Assembly (NCBI GenBank): GCA_014376425.1
Contig: JACMRO010000524.1
Span: 1-12,099 of the forward strand
DNA: 12,099 nt
Source of the DNA: Rubritepida sp.
GTDB lineage: Bacteria > Pseudomonadota > Alphaproteobacteria > Acetobacterales > Acetobacteraceae
Direction of reading: 5' to 3'
This document shows, one piece after another, positions 1 through 7,363 of the stretch; position 1 is the stretch's first letter, and each line of letters opens with the position of its first letter. The notes under the pieces were generated by a model. That model did no database searches, was not told where the DNA came from, and was given only the letters and a program-made list of their open reading frames with translations. The position numbers were made by a program, and so were the translations under genes.

Positions 1-177
1 ATCGTGACCGAGGGGCGGGAGGCCGCGCTGCTGCGCGAAGCGCCGCCACATGCGATGCCGCCGGCCCGCCGCCGATCGCTGCTGTTGCGGTTCGGCCTGC
101 TGGCCGGCCGGCGCCTGGCCGCCGAGCACGACCCGTGGGGCGCTGAGGAACTGCGCCTGGCGCTGCGTGCAGAGTAA
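1..177 (+). CDS. C-terminal end of an unidentified protein (truncated by the window)
   Basis: An open frame runs from the first base to a TAA at 175-177, immediately followed by TGA, giving 58 residues without a start codon. Nearly every codon ends in G or C, as in the other real genes here, which supports true coding. The peptide is rich in Arg, Leu and Ala; it contains LLLRFGLLAGRRLAAEHD and ends in ELRLALRAE, probably amphipathic helix. I see no catalytic motif, membrane segment or family signature, so no function is proposed. It converges on the leftward gene ending at 283. Confidence 0.6.
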   Translation: MVTEGREAALLREAPPHAMPPARRRSLLLRFGLLAGRRLAAEHDPWGAEELRLALRAE

Positions 178-198
178 TGACGCGCTATCCTGCTGGTG

Positions 199-230
199 CC
201 CGGCGCTCCCGACCGTTCAAGCTCGCCGGG
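199..230. terminator. possible hairpin between convergent genes
   Basis: CCCGGCG (199-205) and CGCCGGG (224-230) are perfect reverse complements separated by 18 bases. They lie in the 105-bp gap between the rightward gene ending at 177 and the leftward gene ending at 283, where a bidirectional terminator would be expected. There is no T-run on either strand and the loop is long, so this is not a canonical intrinsic terminator. The rest of the gap shows nothing recognisable. Confidence 0.25.
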
Positions 231-282
231 ACTCAGCCTACCGAAACGCAGCCTACTGGGGCTTGGCTATCCAACGCGCAAT

Positions 283-678
283 CTACCATGATAGCGGAAT
301 CCGCAGATGCGCGCCAGGCGCGGGCCGAAATAACCGGTCCTGGAGTGAGCCCGGCGAGCCGTTTTCCTGCGCCAAGCCGCGGCCAGGAATGATGGGCGCG
401 ATCACGCCAGGGGTGAACCGTGCCACCTCGGCTTGCTGGAAGCCGCGCGGCGCCTCGATACGGGAGTTCGGCACTGGCGCAAGCTCGGTTCGCGTCACCA
501 CCTGTTGCGGCCGTCGGCCCAGAACCGGCGCAGCCTCGATCACCATGCCGCCGCCCATGTAAGCCGCGCCAGTGTCGACGCTTCGCCGGGGGCCACGGCG
601 ATTGGGTTCCTGCGCCGCGGCGCTGCCAATGGCGAGCAGCGAAAGAGCGAGACCGAGGAAAACGCCACGATGTTGCAT
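283..678 (-). CDS. small secreted protein of unknown function
   Basis: A 131-residue protein. I chose the ATG at 678 because it puts an N-terminal signal peptide directly at the start: MQHR, a hydrophobic stretch (GVFLGLALSLLAIGS), then a signal-peptidase-I-like AAA-Q site near residue 22. An in-frame GTG at 705 would add nine residues ahead of it. The mature part, about 110 residues, is rich in Gly, Pro and Arg (GAAYMGGGMVIEAAPVLGRR; GVIAPIIPGRG), has no cysteine and shows no family motif I recognise. It starts 40 bp after the histidine kinase stop and is the last gene of the leftward protease/two-component block, so it may be co-transcribed and act in the periplasm, perhaps as an accessory or target of that system. 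That role is only inferred from position. No good Shine-Dalgarno sequence is visible. Confidence 0.6.
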   Translation of the reverse strand: MQHRGVFLGLALSLLAIGSAAAQEPNRRGPRRSVDTGAAYMGGGMVIEAAPVLGRRPQQVVTRTELAPVPNSRIEAPRGFQQAEVARFTPGVIAPIIPGRGLAQENGSPGSLQDRLFRPAPGAHLRIPLSW

Positions 679-718
679 GAAGGTATAGTTAATCAGTCGG
701 GGCACCGGTCACAAGGAT

Positions 719-2086
719 TCATTTACCGCAGGCCAGGATGACATGCGCAGCAAGCCCTGGCGGCTCGGCCCCTGGATGGGCATCGGCCAGCCGCAGCGTC
801 CCGCCATGCAGCTGCGCCACCGCGCGCACCAGTGACAGCCCCAACCCCGACCCCGGCGTGTTGCGCGACTGATCGGCGCGGAAAAAGCGCTCGCCGGCGC
901 GCAATTGGTCCTCCCAGCCCAGCCCCGGCCCGGAATCAGTGACCACGATCTCCACCATCCCGTTACTCAGGCGGCTGGCGGCCAGCTGCACCAGCCCGCC
1001 CTCGGGGGTGAACTTGACCGCGTTGTCCAGCAGATTGGCGACCGCCTGCAGGATCAGGTCGCGGTCGCCCACCATGGGCAGGGTGGCCGGCAGGGCGGTT
1101 TCCAGTCGCTGGTCGCGTGCCTCAGCCACCGCCTGGTAGACATCGGCGGCGTCGGTCAGCAATTCAGAAAGGTCCAGCGTGTCGAACGCGGCGCGCCGCG
1201 CCCCCGCCTCGGCCTCGGCAATGCGCAGCAGGGCCGCGAAGATGCGGCTGACCCCGTCCAGGTCGGCAATGCCCTGCTCGACCGCGGCGCGCCATTCCTC
1301 TTCGCCCGCGGCGGTCGCCAGGCTCTCCTCCAGCTTGTTGCGGGCGCGCGCGATCGGCGTGCGCAGATCGTGCGCGATGGCGTCCGACACGCCGCGCACG
1401 CCCTGCATCAGCGCCTCGATCCGGTCCAGCATGGCGTTCATGCCCAGGCCAAGGCGGTCGAACTCGTCGCCTCGGCTGGAAATCGGCACTCGATGGGTCA
1501 GCTCGCCGCCGGCGATGCCCATGGCGGTACGGTAGGTCGGCTCCAGCCGCCGCTCCAGCGCCTGGCGGATCAGAGCGGCACCCATCACCGCGATCAGCAC
1601 GGCTGCCCCCAGCGACCAGACGACGCCCTCGGTCAAGATCAGCCGCAGCTGCAGCCGTTCGCTCTCATCGCGCCCGACCAGCAGCCGCAAGGCGCCGGGC
1701 AGGTCGCTGCGCATGAAGCGGGCATCGGCCGGAATGCCGTCATGGCTGATGCGGGCTCGGCTGAAACTGCCCTCGGTATTGGCGATGGCGGGCCAGCTTT
1801 CGAGATTGCCGGCCAGCCTGGTGCCGGCCTGGTCCATCAGCAGGTAGATCGCCTCGTTCAGGATATCGAGTGCCATGCGTTCGCCGATCGCCTCGCGCAG
1901 GCCGGCCACGCCGGCTTCCCGAAAACGTTCGGTCAGCGCCACGGTATCGGCGCGGATGGCGGCGGCCACCTGGCGGTCCAGCGCGCCGGTCGTGGCCCAC
2001 CAGAGCACGGATACGAGCACGACCGAGGCCAACACGAAGACGATGGTGAACAACGCCGCAAAGCGCAGCGCGGCACTCTGCAACAA
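719..2086 (-). CDS. sensor histidine kinase with HAMP domain
   Basis: A 455-residue inner-membrane sensor kinase, the partner of the response regulator just upstream. Order of parts: transmembrane helix 1 at about 8-32; a periplasmic sensing region of about 115 residues; transmembrane helix 2 at about 150-173; HAMP linker at about 174-228; HisKA dimerisation domain with H-box AHDLRTPIAR (phospho-acceptor His239); and a HATPase domain with N-box NLLDNAVKF (351-359), G1 box DSGPGLG (384-390), F-box FFRAD (401-405) and G2 box GSGLGL (412-417). All catalytic boxes look intact. The best available start is TTG at 2086 (TTG TTG), 35 bp after the regulator stop. No ATG or GTG lies nearby in frame and no Shine-Dalgarno is obvious, so translation may be coupled to the upstream gene. 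The periplasmic part has no recognised ligand-binding fold; next to a DegP-like protease, an envelope-stress signal is plausible but unproven. Confidence 0.93.
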   Translation of the reverse strand: MLQSAALRFAALFTIVFVLASVVLVSVLWWATTGALDRQVAAAIRADTVALTERFREAGVAGLREAIGERMALDILNEAIYLLMDQAGTRLAGNLESWPAIANTEGSFSRARISHDGIPADARFMRSDLPGALRLLVGRDESERLQLRLILTEGVVWSLGAAVLIAVMGAALIRQALERRLEPTYRTAMGIAGGELTHRVPISSRGDEFDRLGLGMNAMLDRIEALMQGVRGVSDAIAHDLRTPIARARNKLEESLATAAGEEEWRAAVEQGIADLDGVSRIFAALLRIAEAEAGARRAAFDTLDLSELLTDAADVYQAVAEARDQRLETALPATLPMVGDRDLILQAVANLLDNAVKFTPEGGLVQLAASRLSNGMVEIVVTDSGPGLGWEDQLRAGERFFRADQSRNTPGSGLGLSLVRAVAQLHGGTLRLADAHPGAEPPGLAAHVILACGK

Positions 2087-2121
2087 CCGTGGCGGGGCGG
2101 CGCGCGGCAGGCGGCGCTGGG

Positions 2122-2802
2122 TCAGGGTTCGGCGCGGATCATGTAGCCGGCATTGCGCACGGTGTGGATCAGCGGCTGGTCGAAACCGCGGTCGAGCTTC
2201 TGCCGCAGCCGGCTGACATGGACGTCGATCACGTTGGTCTGCGGGTCAAAATGGTAGTCCCACACCTTCTCCAGCAGCATGGTGCGGGTGACGACCTGGC
2301 CGGCATGGCGCATCAGGTGTTCCAGCAGGCGGAACTCGCGCGGCTGCACGTCGATCTTCTTGCCGGCGCGCATCACGGTGCGGCTGAGCAGGTCGAGCTC
2401 GAGATCCGCCACCCGCAGGCGCGTCGCCGGCGCGTCCACGCTGGGGCGGCGGGCCAGCGCTTCGACGCGCGCCAGCAGCTCGGCAAAGGCAAAGGGCTTG
2501 ACCAGGTAGTCATCGCCGCCAGCCTTGAGGCCGCGCACCCGTTCGTCCACCGCGCCCAGCGCCGAGAGGAACAGCACCGGTGTGCGGTTGCCCTGGCCGC
2601 GCAGGGTTTCGACCAGCCGCACGCCATCGACGCCGCCGGGCAGCATGCGGTCCAGTACCAGCAGGTCGAATTGTTCGGACGCCGCCAGAAACAGCCCGTC
2701 GCGGCCGTTGGCGGCGTGCTCCACCGTGTGCGCGGCCTCCTGCAGCCCCTTTTTCACGAAGCGGGCGACTTCGACATCGTCCTCCACCAGCAGAATGCGC
2801 AT
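2122..2802 (-). CDS. OmpR/PhoB-family DNA-binding response regulator
   Basis: A 226-residue cytoplasmic transcription regulator. The receiver domain (about 1-118) carries the acidic pair Asp8/Asp9, phospho-acceptor Asp51 (LLVLDRMLP), a Ser80 switch position (LFLSALG) and the invariant lysine Lys102 in LVKPF. The C-terminal winged helix (about 127-224) has the typical LTRxE-like and recognition-helix text PREFRLLEHLM and NVIDVHVSRLRQKLD. Start ATG at 2802 is well supported by AAGGAAG at 2809-2815, six bases upstream. It begins 18 bp after the protease stop and is followed by the sensor kinase, so the three are almost certainly one transcript. Targets cannot be read from the sequence; the linked protease and secreted protein are obvious candidates through autoregulation. 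It resembles the CpxR/QseB type broadly, but no subfamily name is justified. Confidence 0.95.
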   Translation of the reverse strand: MRILLVEDDVEVARFVKKGLQEAAHTVEHAANGRDGLFLAASEQFDLLVLDRMLPGGVDGVRLVETLRGQGNRTPVLFLSALGAVDERVRGLKAGGDDYLVKPFAFAELLARVEALARRPSVDAPATRLRVADLELDLLSRTVMRAGKKIDVQPREFRLLEHLMRHAGQVVTRTMLLEKVWDYHFDPQTNVIDVHVSRLRQKLDRGFDQPLIHTVRNAGYMIRAEP

Positions 2803-2808
2803 TCGAAA

Positions 2809-2815
2809 CTTCCTT
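2809..2815 (-). promoter_or_regulatory. ribosome binding site of the response regulator
   Basis: AAGGAAG on the minus strand, six bases from the ATG at 2802. It lies inside the 18-bp gap after the protease stop codon and is the strongest Shine-Dalgarno sequence in the leftward operon, which fixes this start. Confidence 0.75.
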
Positions 2816-2820
2816 CGACT

Positions 2821-3906
<1,086 letters not shown>

Positions 3907-3912
3907 GGGTAA

Positions 3913-3916
3913 CCTT
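3913..3916 (-). promoter_or_regulatory. ribosome binding site deciding the protease start
   Basis: AAGG on the minus strand, six bases before GTG 3906. Together with the signal-peptide position it favours this GTG over the upstream in-frame TTG at 3966. Confidence 0.55.
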
Positions 3917-3979
3917 GGCAGGCGGGCCGGAGCGGGACCCGCGCAATGGCTGCGAAAGTCTTGCAATATGGCAGCCGGC

Positions 3980-3990
3980 GCAAGCCTTGC
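3980..3990. promoter_or_regulatory. short palindrome upstream of the protease operon
   Basis: GCAAG-C-CTTGC is a perfect 5-bp inverted repeat around one central base. It lies in the 106-bp gap between the cupin stop (4013) and the protease start (3906), where the operon promoter should be. It could be an operator. I see no convincing -35/-10 pair beside it, and a palindrome this short can occur by chance. Confidence 0.2.
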
Positions 3991-4012
3991 CAGGGCGTAG
4001 CCTGCCCAGGCC

Positions 4013-4420
4013 TCAGTGAATCATGTCGAGGAAGGGCGTGCCGGGGTCGCCGACATAGAAGATCACCAGCCGGATCGGGTCGGTCGTGCTGCGATTGTAA
4101 CCGGTCATCCGCACCCCCGGCGGCTCGACGAAGGATTCGCCAGCCCGCACCACCACGGTGGGCCGGCCTTCCAGCTCCAGGGTGAAAGCGCCCTCGAGGA
4201 TGTAGACGGTGACGGGGAAGCGATGGGTGTGGAAGACGGTGGCCTGGCCGGGTGCGAACTGCGCCGTCAGCACCTGGATTTCCTGGTTTTCGCCGCGCGG
4301 CATGCCGGCCACGGTTTCACGAAGGACGAGGTTGGGCCGTGCCGGGGCAGGGGCAGGGGCCGGCTGCGCCAACGCCGGCAGGGCCAGTGCGAGGATGAGC
4401 AGGCTGATGCGTGTGACCAT
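4013..4420 (-). CDS. secreted small cupin-domain protein
   Basis: A 135-residue single-domain cupin with an N-terminal signal peptide (about 1-18, cleavage near PALA-Q). A Pro-Ala linker (about 20-28), encoded by a short GGGGCA-type repeat at 4344-4361, precedes the barrel. Cupin motif 1 is visible as GQATVFHTHRFPVTVYILEG with the HxH pair His64/His66, and motif 2 as GESFVEPPGVRMTGYN (94-109). The usual glutamate of motif 1 is replaced around Val70/Thr71, and the usual histidine of motif 2 (PxGxxH) is Met105, so only two of the four standard metal ligands remain. Small periplasmic cupins of this kind are mostly uncharacterised; no substrate can be inferred. It starts 37 bp after the racemase stop. 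It has a possible own promoter (TAGCCT six bases from the ATG) and no Shine-Dalgarno, so it may be leaderless rather than co-transcribed. Confidence 0.85.
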   Translation of the reverse strand: MVTRISLLILALALPALAQPAPAPAPARPNLVLRETVAGMPRGENQEIQVLTAQFAPGQATVFHTHRFPVTVYILEGAFTLELEGRPTVVVRAGESFVEPPGVRMTGYNRSTTDPIRLVIFYVGDPGTPFLDMIH

Positions 4421-4426
4421 ATGGAT

Positions 4427-4432
4427 AGGCTA
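4427..4432 (-). promoter_or_regulatory. candidate -10 element for a leaderless cupin mRNA
   Basis: On the minus strand TAGCCT lies six bases before the ATG at 4420. Transcription starting six to seven bases after a -10 hexamer would begin at the A of ATG. The same arrangement occurs before the genes at 9315 and 10859. No good -35 is visible at 16-18 bp spacing. Confidence 0.35.
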
Positions 4433-4457
4433 GCCCCCGCACCGCCCGCAGGCCCAG

Positions 4458-5186
4458 TTAATTCCGCGTGACGGCGTTAGCCCCCAGCAGCGCCGCCAGC
4501 GCGGGGCTGAGACCCTGGCAAGGGGTGGGGCAAGGGGTGGAGCTGGGCGCCGGCGCGGCCAACGCCTCGCGCATCGCCAGCAGGGCGCAGTCCAAGCTGT
4601 CCAGCACCGGGACGCCGGCGGCCGCGGCTACCGCGGGCGCCAGCCCGGCCAGGCCCGCGCCGCCCAACACCACCGCGCCGGCACCTTCCGCCGCCGCGGC
4701 TCGCACGGCTGCCGCCAGCAGCGCCACCGCGCCCGCCGGGTCGGCCGCGATCATGCCGCCATCGGGTGCGACCGCGCGCACCAGCACCCGGTCGCGCCCG
4801 GCACCGCGAATTAGGCAGAACTCCTCCAGCATCGGCACCCAGGCGGCGCCCCCGGTGATGAAGGCGATGCGCGGCGCGTGCCGCAGCCCGATCAGCAACG
4901 ACGCCTCGGCCATGCCCACCACCGGCACGGGCGAGAGCTCGCGCGCCGCTTCCAGCCCCGGGTCGCCGAAGCAGGCGACGATGATGCCGTCATGGCCCGG
5001 GCCATATTCGGCCAGCGCGTCCAGCACCGCGTGGCTGGCAATGGCGACGGCAGCGCGGCTGGCGATGTAGCGAGCGCCGAAGCGCGCGGTGGCGCCGGAC
5101 GCGTCGAAACCGGCGGCGCGGGCATGCGCCACCACCTTCGCGGTCATGGCGGCCTGTGTGTTGCCGTTGATCAGAAGCAGCTTCAT
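4458..5186 (-). CDS. Asp/Glu/hydantoin racemase-family protein lacking the second catalytic Cys
   Basis: A 242-residue cytoplasmic protein. The start MKLLLINGNT at 5186 matches the family's typical beginning (beta strand followed by xNxNT); further upstream extension would be non-family sequence. Members of this superfamily interconvert stereoisomers by two cysteines acting as acid and base on either face of the substrate. The first is present: Cys72 in VACFGDPGL. The second normally sits in a (V/I)LGCAG motif, but here the text is VVLGGAGL and residue 176 is Gly (codon GGC), so a standard two-base racemase mechanism looks impossible as read. Other landmarks fit: VGMAEAS (90-96), the ITGG loop (110-113) and VLDSLDCAL near the end. 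The C-terminus is extended by a Pro/Cys-rich stretch made by a 12-bp tandem repeat. It is divergent from the peptide-type ABC transporter, suggesting a shared pathway. Alternatives are a decarboxylase- or isomerase-like member, or a sequencing error at that codon. Confidence 0.88.
   Translation of the reverse strand: MKLLLINGNTQAAMTAKVVAHARAAGFDASGATARFGARYIASRAAVAIASHAVLDALAEYGPGHDGIIVACFGDPGLEAARELSPVPVVGMAEASLLIGLRHAPRIAFITGGAAWVPMLEEFCLIRGAGRDRVLVRAVAPDGGMIAADPAGAVALLAAAVRAAAAEGAGAVVLGGAGLAGLAPAVAAAAGVPVLDSLDCALLAMREALAAPAPSSTPCPTPCQGLSPALAALLGANAVTRN
4517..4540. repeat. perfect 12-bp tandem duplication in the racemase gene
   Basis: GGCAAGGGGTGG occurs twice head to tail. Read on the minus strand, in frame, it gives Thr-Pro-Cys-Pro-Thr-Pro-Cys (residues 217-223), so the duplication adds four residues including one cysteine and keeps the frame. 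It lies in the C-terminal tail, beyond the conserved racemase fold. Confidence 0.85.
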
Positions 5187-5200
5187 GGGCAGGCAGTCGT

Positions 5201-5232
5201 GCCCGGGTGGTGGGCAAAGACAAGCCCCGGGC
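5201..5232. promoter_or_regulatory. inverted repeat in the divergent racemase/transporter region
   Basis: GCCCGGG (5201-5207) and CCCGGGC (5226-5232) form a perfect 7-bp inverted repeat with an 18-base spacer. It begins 15 bp from the racemase ATG. It could be an operator half-site pair or an mRNA hairpin in the racemase leader. No recogniser can be named. Confidence 0.3.
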
Positions 5233-5254
5233 GATGGTTGGTGGCATCGAAGTG

Positions 5255-5270
5255 GTTGCGCGGCCGCAAC
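5255..5270. promoter_or_regulatory. compact inverted repeat, candidate operator for the divergent genes
   Basis: GTTGCG-CGGC-CGCAAC is a 16-bp element with perfect 6-bp arms and a 4-base centre. It lies 49 bp upstream of the substrate-binding protein ATG, inside the 133-bp divergent intergenic region. The size and symmetry fit a dimeric repressor or activator site controlling one or both directions. I see no clear sigma-70 hexamers around it, and no regulator gene is adjacent. Confidence 0.35.
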
Positions 5271-5308
5271 GCGATGCGCGACACTGCACCCGCCAGTTCT
5301 CAAGAACC

Positions 5309-5313
5309 GAGGA
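5309..5313 (+). promoter_or_regulatory. ribosome binding site of the ABC substrate-binding protein
   Basis: GAGGA six bases upstream of ATG 5320. It selects this start over the long open extension upstream, because the signal peptide begins exactly here. Confidence 0.7.
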
Positions 5314-5319
5314 AATCGC

Positions 5320-6921
5320 ATGCTCCGTCGCCTGCTCATCGCCGCCTGCGCGGTCGCCCTTCCCACCCTGGCGGCTGCCCAGGGCACGCTGCGCATCGGC
5401 ATGACGGCGGCGGACATTCCGCTGACGCATGGCCAGCCGGACCAGGGCTTCGAAGGCAACCGCTTCACCGGCATCCCGCTGTATGACGGGCTGACGGCGT
5501 GGGACCTGTCGGCCGCTGATAGGCCGAGCACGGTCATCCCCGCTCTCGCCACCGAATGGTCGGTCGATGCCAATGACCGCACGCGCTGGACCTTTCGCCT
5601 GCGCCGTGACGTGCGGTTCCACGATGGCAGCGCCTTCAACGCCGAGGCTGTCGTCTGGAACGTGCGAAAAGTGCTGGACCGCGAGGCGCCGCATTTCGAT
5701 CCGCGCCAGGTCGGCGTCACCGCCAGCCGCATGCCCACACTGCGCCGCGCCGAGGTGATCGACGAATTCACCGTCGCACTGATCACCAGCGAGCCCGACA
5801 GCCTGCTGCCGACCAACCTGACCAACCTGTTCATGGCCAGCCCCACGCGTTGGGCCGCCAAGCGTGCCGCCGTGCCGACCGCCGAGGCTGCCTGGAACGC
5901 CTTCGCCGCCGACCCATCGGGCACCGGTCCGTTCCGTGTCACGCGCTTCGTGCCGCGGGAGCGGCTGGAGATGACGCGGAACGACAACTACTGGGGCACC
6001 AGGGCGCGGCTCGACCGGGTCGTCCTGCTGCCGATTCCCGAGGCCAGTGCGCGCACCGCGGCGCTGCTGTCCAACCAGGTCGACTGGATCGAGGCGCCGG
6101 CGCCCGACAGCGTGCCGCAGATCAGGTCGCGCGGCATGACCATCACGCAAAATCTGCAACCGCATGTCTGGCCCTGGCAGCCCTGCTTCACGCCGGGCAA
6201 CCCGATGGCCGATGTGCGCATCCGCCGGGCGTTGAACCTGGCGATCGACCGTGAGGCGCTGCGCACCCTGCTGGGCGGCTTCATGGCGCCGGCGGTGGGC
6301 ACGGTTGCGCCTGGCCATCCGTGGTGGGGCAACCCGTCCTTCAACATCCGGACCGACCGGGTCGAGGCCCGCCGCCTGCTGGCCGAAGCAGGCTATGGCC
6401 CGCAGCGGCCGCTGACGCTCAAGGTACAGATCAGCGCTTCCGGCTCGGGCCAGATGCAGCCACTGTCGATGAACGAGTTCCTGCAGCAGGACCTACGCCA
6501 GGTCGGCATCAACATCGAATTCGACGTCATCGAGTGGAACACGCTGTTCGCCAACTGGCGCCAGGGCTGCGCGCATGCCTCGGCCCGCGGCGCGCACATG
6601 ACCAACGTGTCCTTCGCGGCGATGGATCCGTTCTACGCCATGGTCCACTTCTGGGACAGCAAGATGGGGGCGCCGGTGTCCAACAACTGGGGCGGCTTCA
6701 ACGACCCGCGCTTCGACGCCATGGTGGCCGAGGCGCGCAATGCGTTCGAGCCCACGGCGCGCGACGCGGCGCTGGCCCGGCTGCATGCGGCCGGGGTGGA
6801 CGAGGCGCTGTTCATCTGGATCGCGCATGACGTGGCGCCACGGGCGATGAGCCCGCGGGTGCGGGGGTATGTGCAGCCGCAGAGCTGGTTCGTGGATTTG
6901 CGGTTGCCCTATGTGCAGTGA
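5320..6921 (+). CDS. ABC transporter substrate-binding protein, peptide/nickel family (SBP_bac_5)
   Basis: A 533-residue periplasmic binding protein for the importer formed with the two permeases downstream. Residues 1-20 are a signal peptide (MLRRLL, hydrophobic core, cleavage at AAA-Q near 20/21); the lack of a lipobox implies a soluble protein. The family-5 signature follows: PALATEWSVDANDRTRWTF and LRRDVRFHDGSAFNAEAVVW at about 74-113. Later landmarks are GTGPFRV and the NDNYWG block; VRIRRALNLAIDREAL, typical of the hinge side; and a C-terminal half with VGINIEFDVIEWNTLF. Length is normal for the family. Known ligands include di- and oligopeptides, nickel, opines and glutathione, and sequence alone does not choose among them. 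The divergent racemase-family gene hints at an amino-acid-derived or hydantoin-like solute. Start ATG 5320 follows GAGGA at good spacing. Confidence 0.95.
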   Translation: MLRRLLIAACAVALPTLAAAQGTLRIGMTAADIPLTHGQPDQGFEGNRFTGIPLYDGLTAWDLSAADRPSTVIPALATEWSVDANDRTRWTFRLRRDVRFHDGSAFNAEAVVWNVRKVLDREAPHFDPRQVGVTASRMPTLRRAEVIDEFTVALITSEPDSLLPTNLTNLFMASPTRWAAKRAAVPTAEAAWNAFAADPSGTGPFRVTRFVPRERLEMTRNDNYWGTRARLDRVVLLPIPEASARTAALLSNQVDWIEAPAPDSVPQIRSRGMTITQNLQPHVWPWQPCFTPGNPMADVRIRRALNLAIDREALRTLLGGFMAPAVGTVAPGHPWWGNPSFNIRTDRVEARRLLAEAGYGPQRPLTLKVQISASGSGQMQPLSMNEFLQQDLRQVGINIEFDVIEWNTLFANWRQGCAHASARGAHMTNVSFAAMDPFYAMVHFWDSKMGAPVSNNWGGFNDPRFDAMVAEARNAFEPTARDAALARLHAAGVDEALFIWIAHDVAPRAMSPRVRGYVQPQSWFVDLRLPYVQ

Positions 6922-6947
6922 GGTTCGGCTTCTAAAGCGCCCCACCC

Positions 6948-7358
6948 ATGACGCGTTGGCGCCGAGCGATTGCGTCTTTCGGCTTCGGCATCCTGTTGAT
7001 GCCGTTGGGTGTGGTCACGTCCCAGTTGCCTTACATGCTCGTCCTCTTCTTCATGATGCAGGCATATCCACAACCGGCGGTAGCTTTCTTGCCCATAGCA
7101 AAAGTGATTTTAAGCTATGGCACGATAGTCAGCGCGCCCATCAATTGCCTGCTGTTGCCGGTTCTGAGCCTCAAGGGAGCGAAGCCAGGCGTATTGATGG
7201 GCAGCGGAGCGATCGCTGGCGCTTGGCCCGCTGTGCTGTCAGCGCTCATGGGGCCACTGGGTTGGGAGTTTTTTGGAGCGATGTTTGGGTTCGGCGGAGT
7301 CCTCGCGGGAGGTATCTCGGGGTGGCTGTTCGCGAGGGTGCGCCCGGGCGGGAAATAG
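6948..7358 (+). CDS. unrecognised small membrane protein inserted in the transporter operon
   Basis: A 136-residue protein with a short basic N-terminus (MTRWRR) and about four predicted transmembrane segments (roughly 7-37, 45-73, 81-101 and 106-128), ending in RVRPGGK. I recognise no family. It sits between the substrate-binding protein (26-bp gap) and the first permease (5-bp gap), same strand, where dpp/opp-type operons normally have nothing or a directly joined permease. Codon use differs from its neighbours: by my count about 39 of 136 codons end in A or T, including ATA, TTA, GTA, CCA and AAA, against 3 in the first 60 codons of the next gene. That suggests later acquisition or weak selection. 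No Shine-Dalgarno precedes the ATG. It could be a transporter accessory subunit or an unrelated passenger; an in-frame non-gene is less likely given its consistent hydrophobic pattern. Confidence 0.6.
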   Translation: MTRWRRAIASFGFGILLMPLGVVTSQLPYMLVLFFMMQAYPQPAVAFLPIAKVILSYGTIVSAPINCLLLPVLSLKGAKPGVLMGSGAIAGAWPAVLSALMGPLGWEFFGAMFGFGGVLAGGISGWLFARVRPGGK

Positions 7359-7363
7359 TCTGA

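Noticed and set aside
177..282. A tRNA or small RNA in the first intergenic gap
   Set aside because: No cloverleaf, CCA end or promoter could be traced. Only a 7-bp inverted repeat with a long loop is present.
905..2146. A 413-codon open frame on the plus strand opposite the histidine kinase
   Set aside because: The minus strand encodes all kinase boxes in order. The opposite frame is a composition artefact.
3907..3966. TTG start at 3966 for the protease
   Set aside because: It adds 20 residues without signal character and has no Shine-Dalgarno. GTG 3906 has AAGG at six bases and gives a proper lipoprotein signal.
5089..5319. Upstream in-frame extension of the substrate-binding protein by 77 residues
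   Set aside because: It would bury the signal peptide and overlap the racemase start. ATG 5320 has a good GAGGA ribosome binding site.
5187..5987. Upstream in-frame extension of the racemase to 509 residues
   Set aside because: The added part is antisense to the signal peptide and N-terminal half of the substrate-binding protein and has an Arg/Ser-rich shadow composition. The family start MKLLLINGNT fits position 5186.
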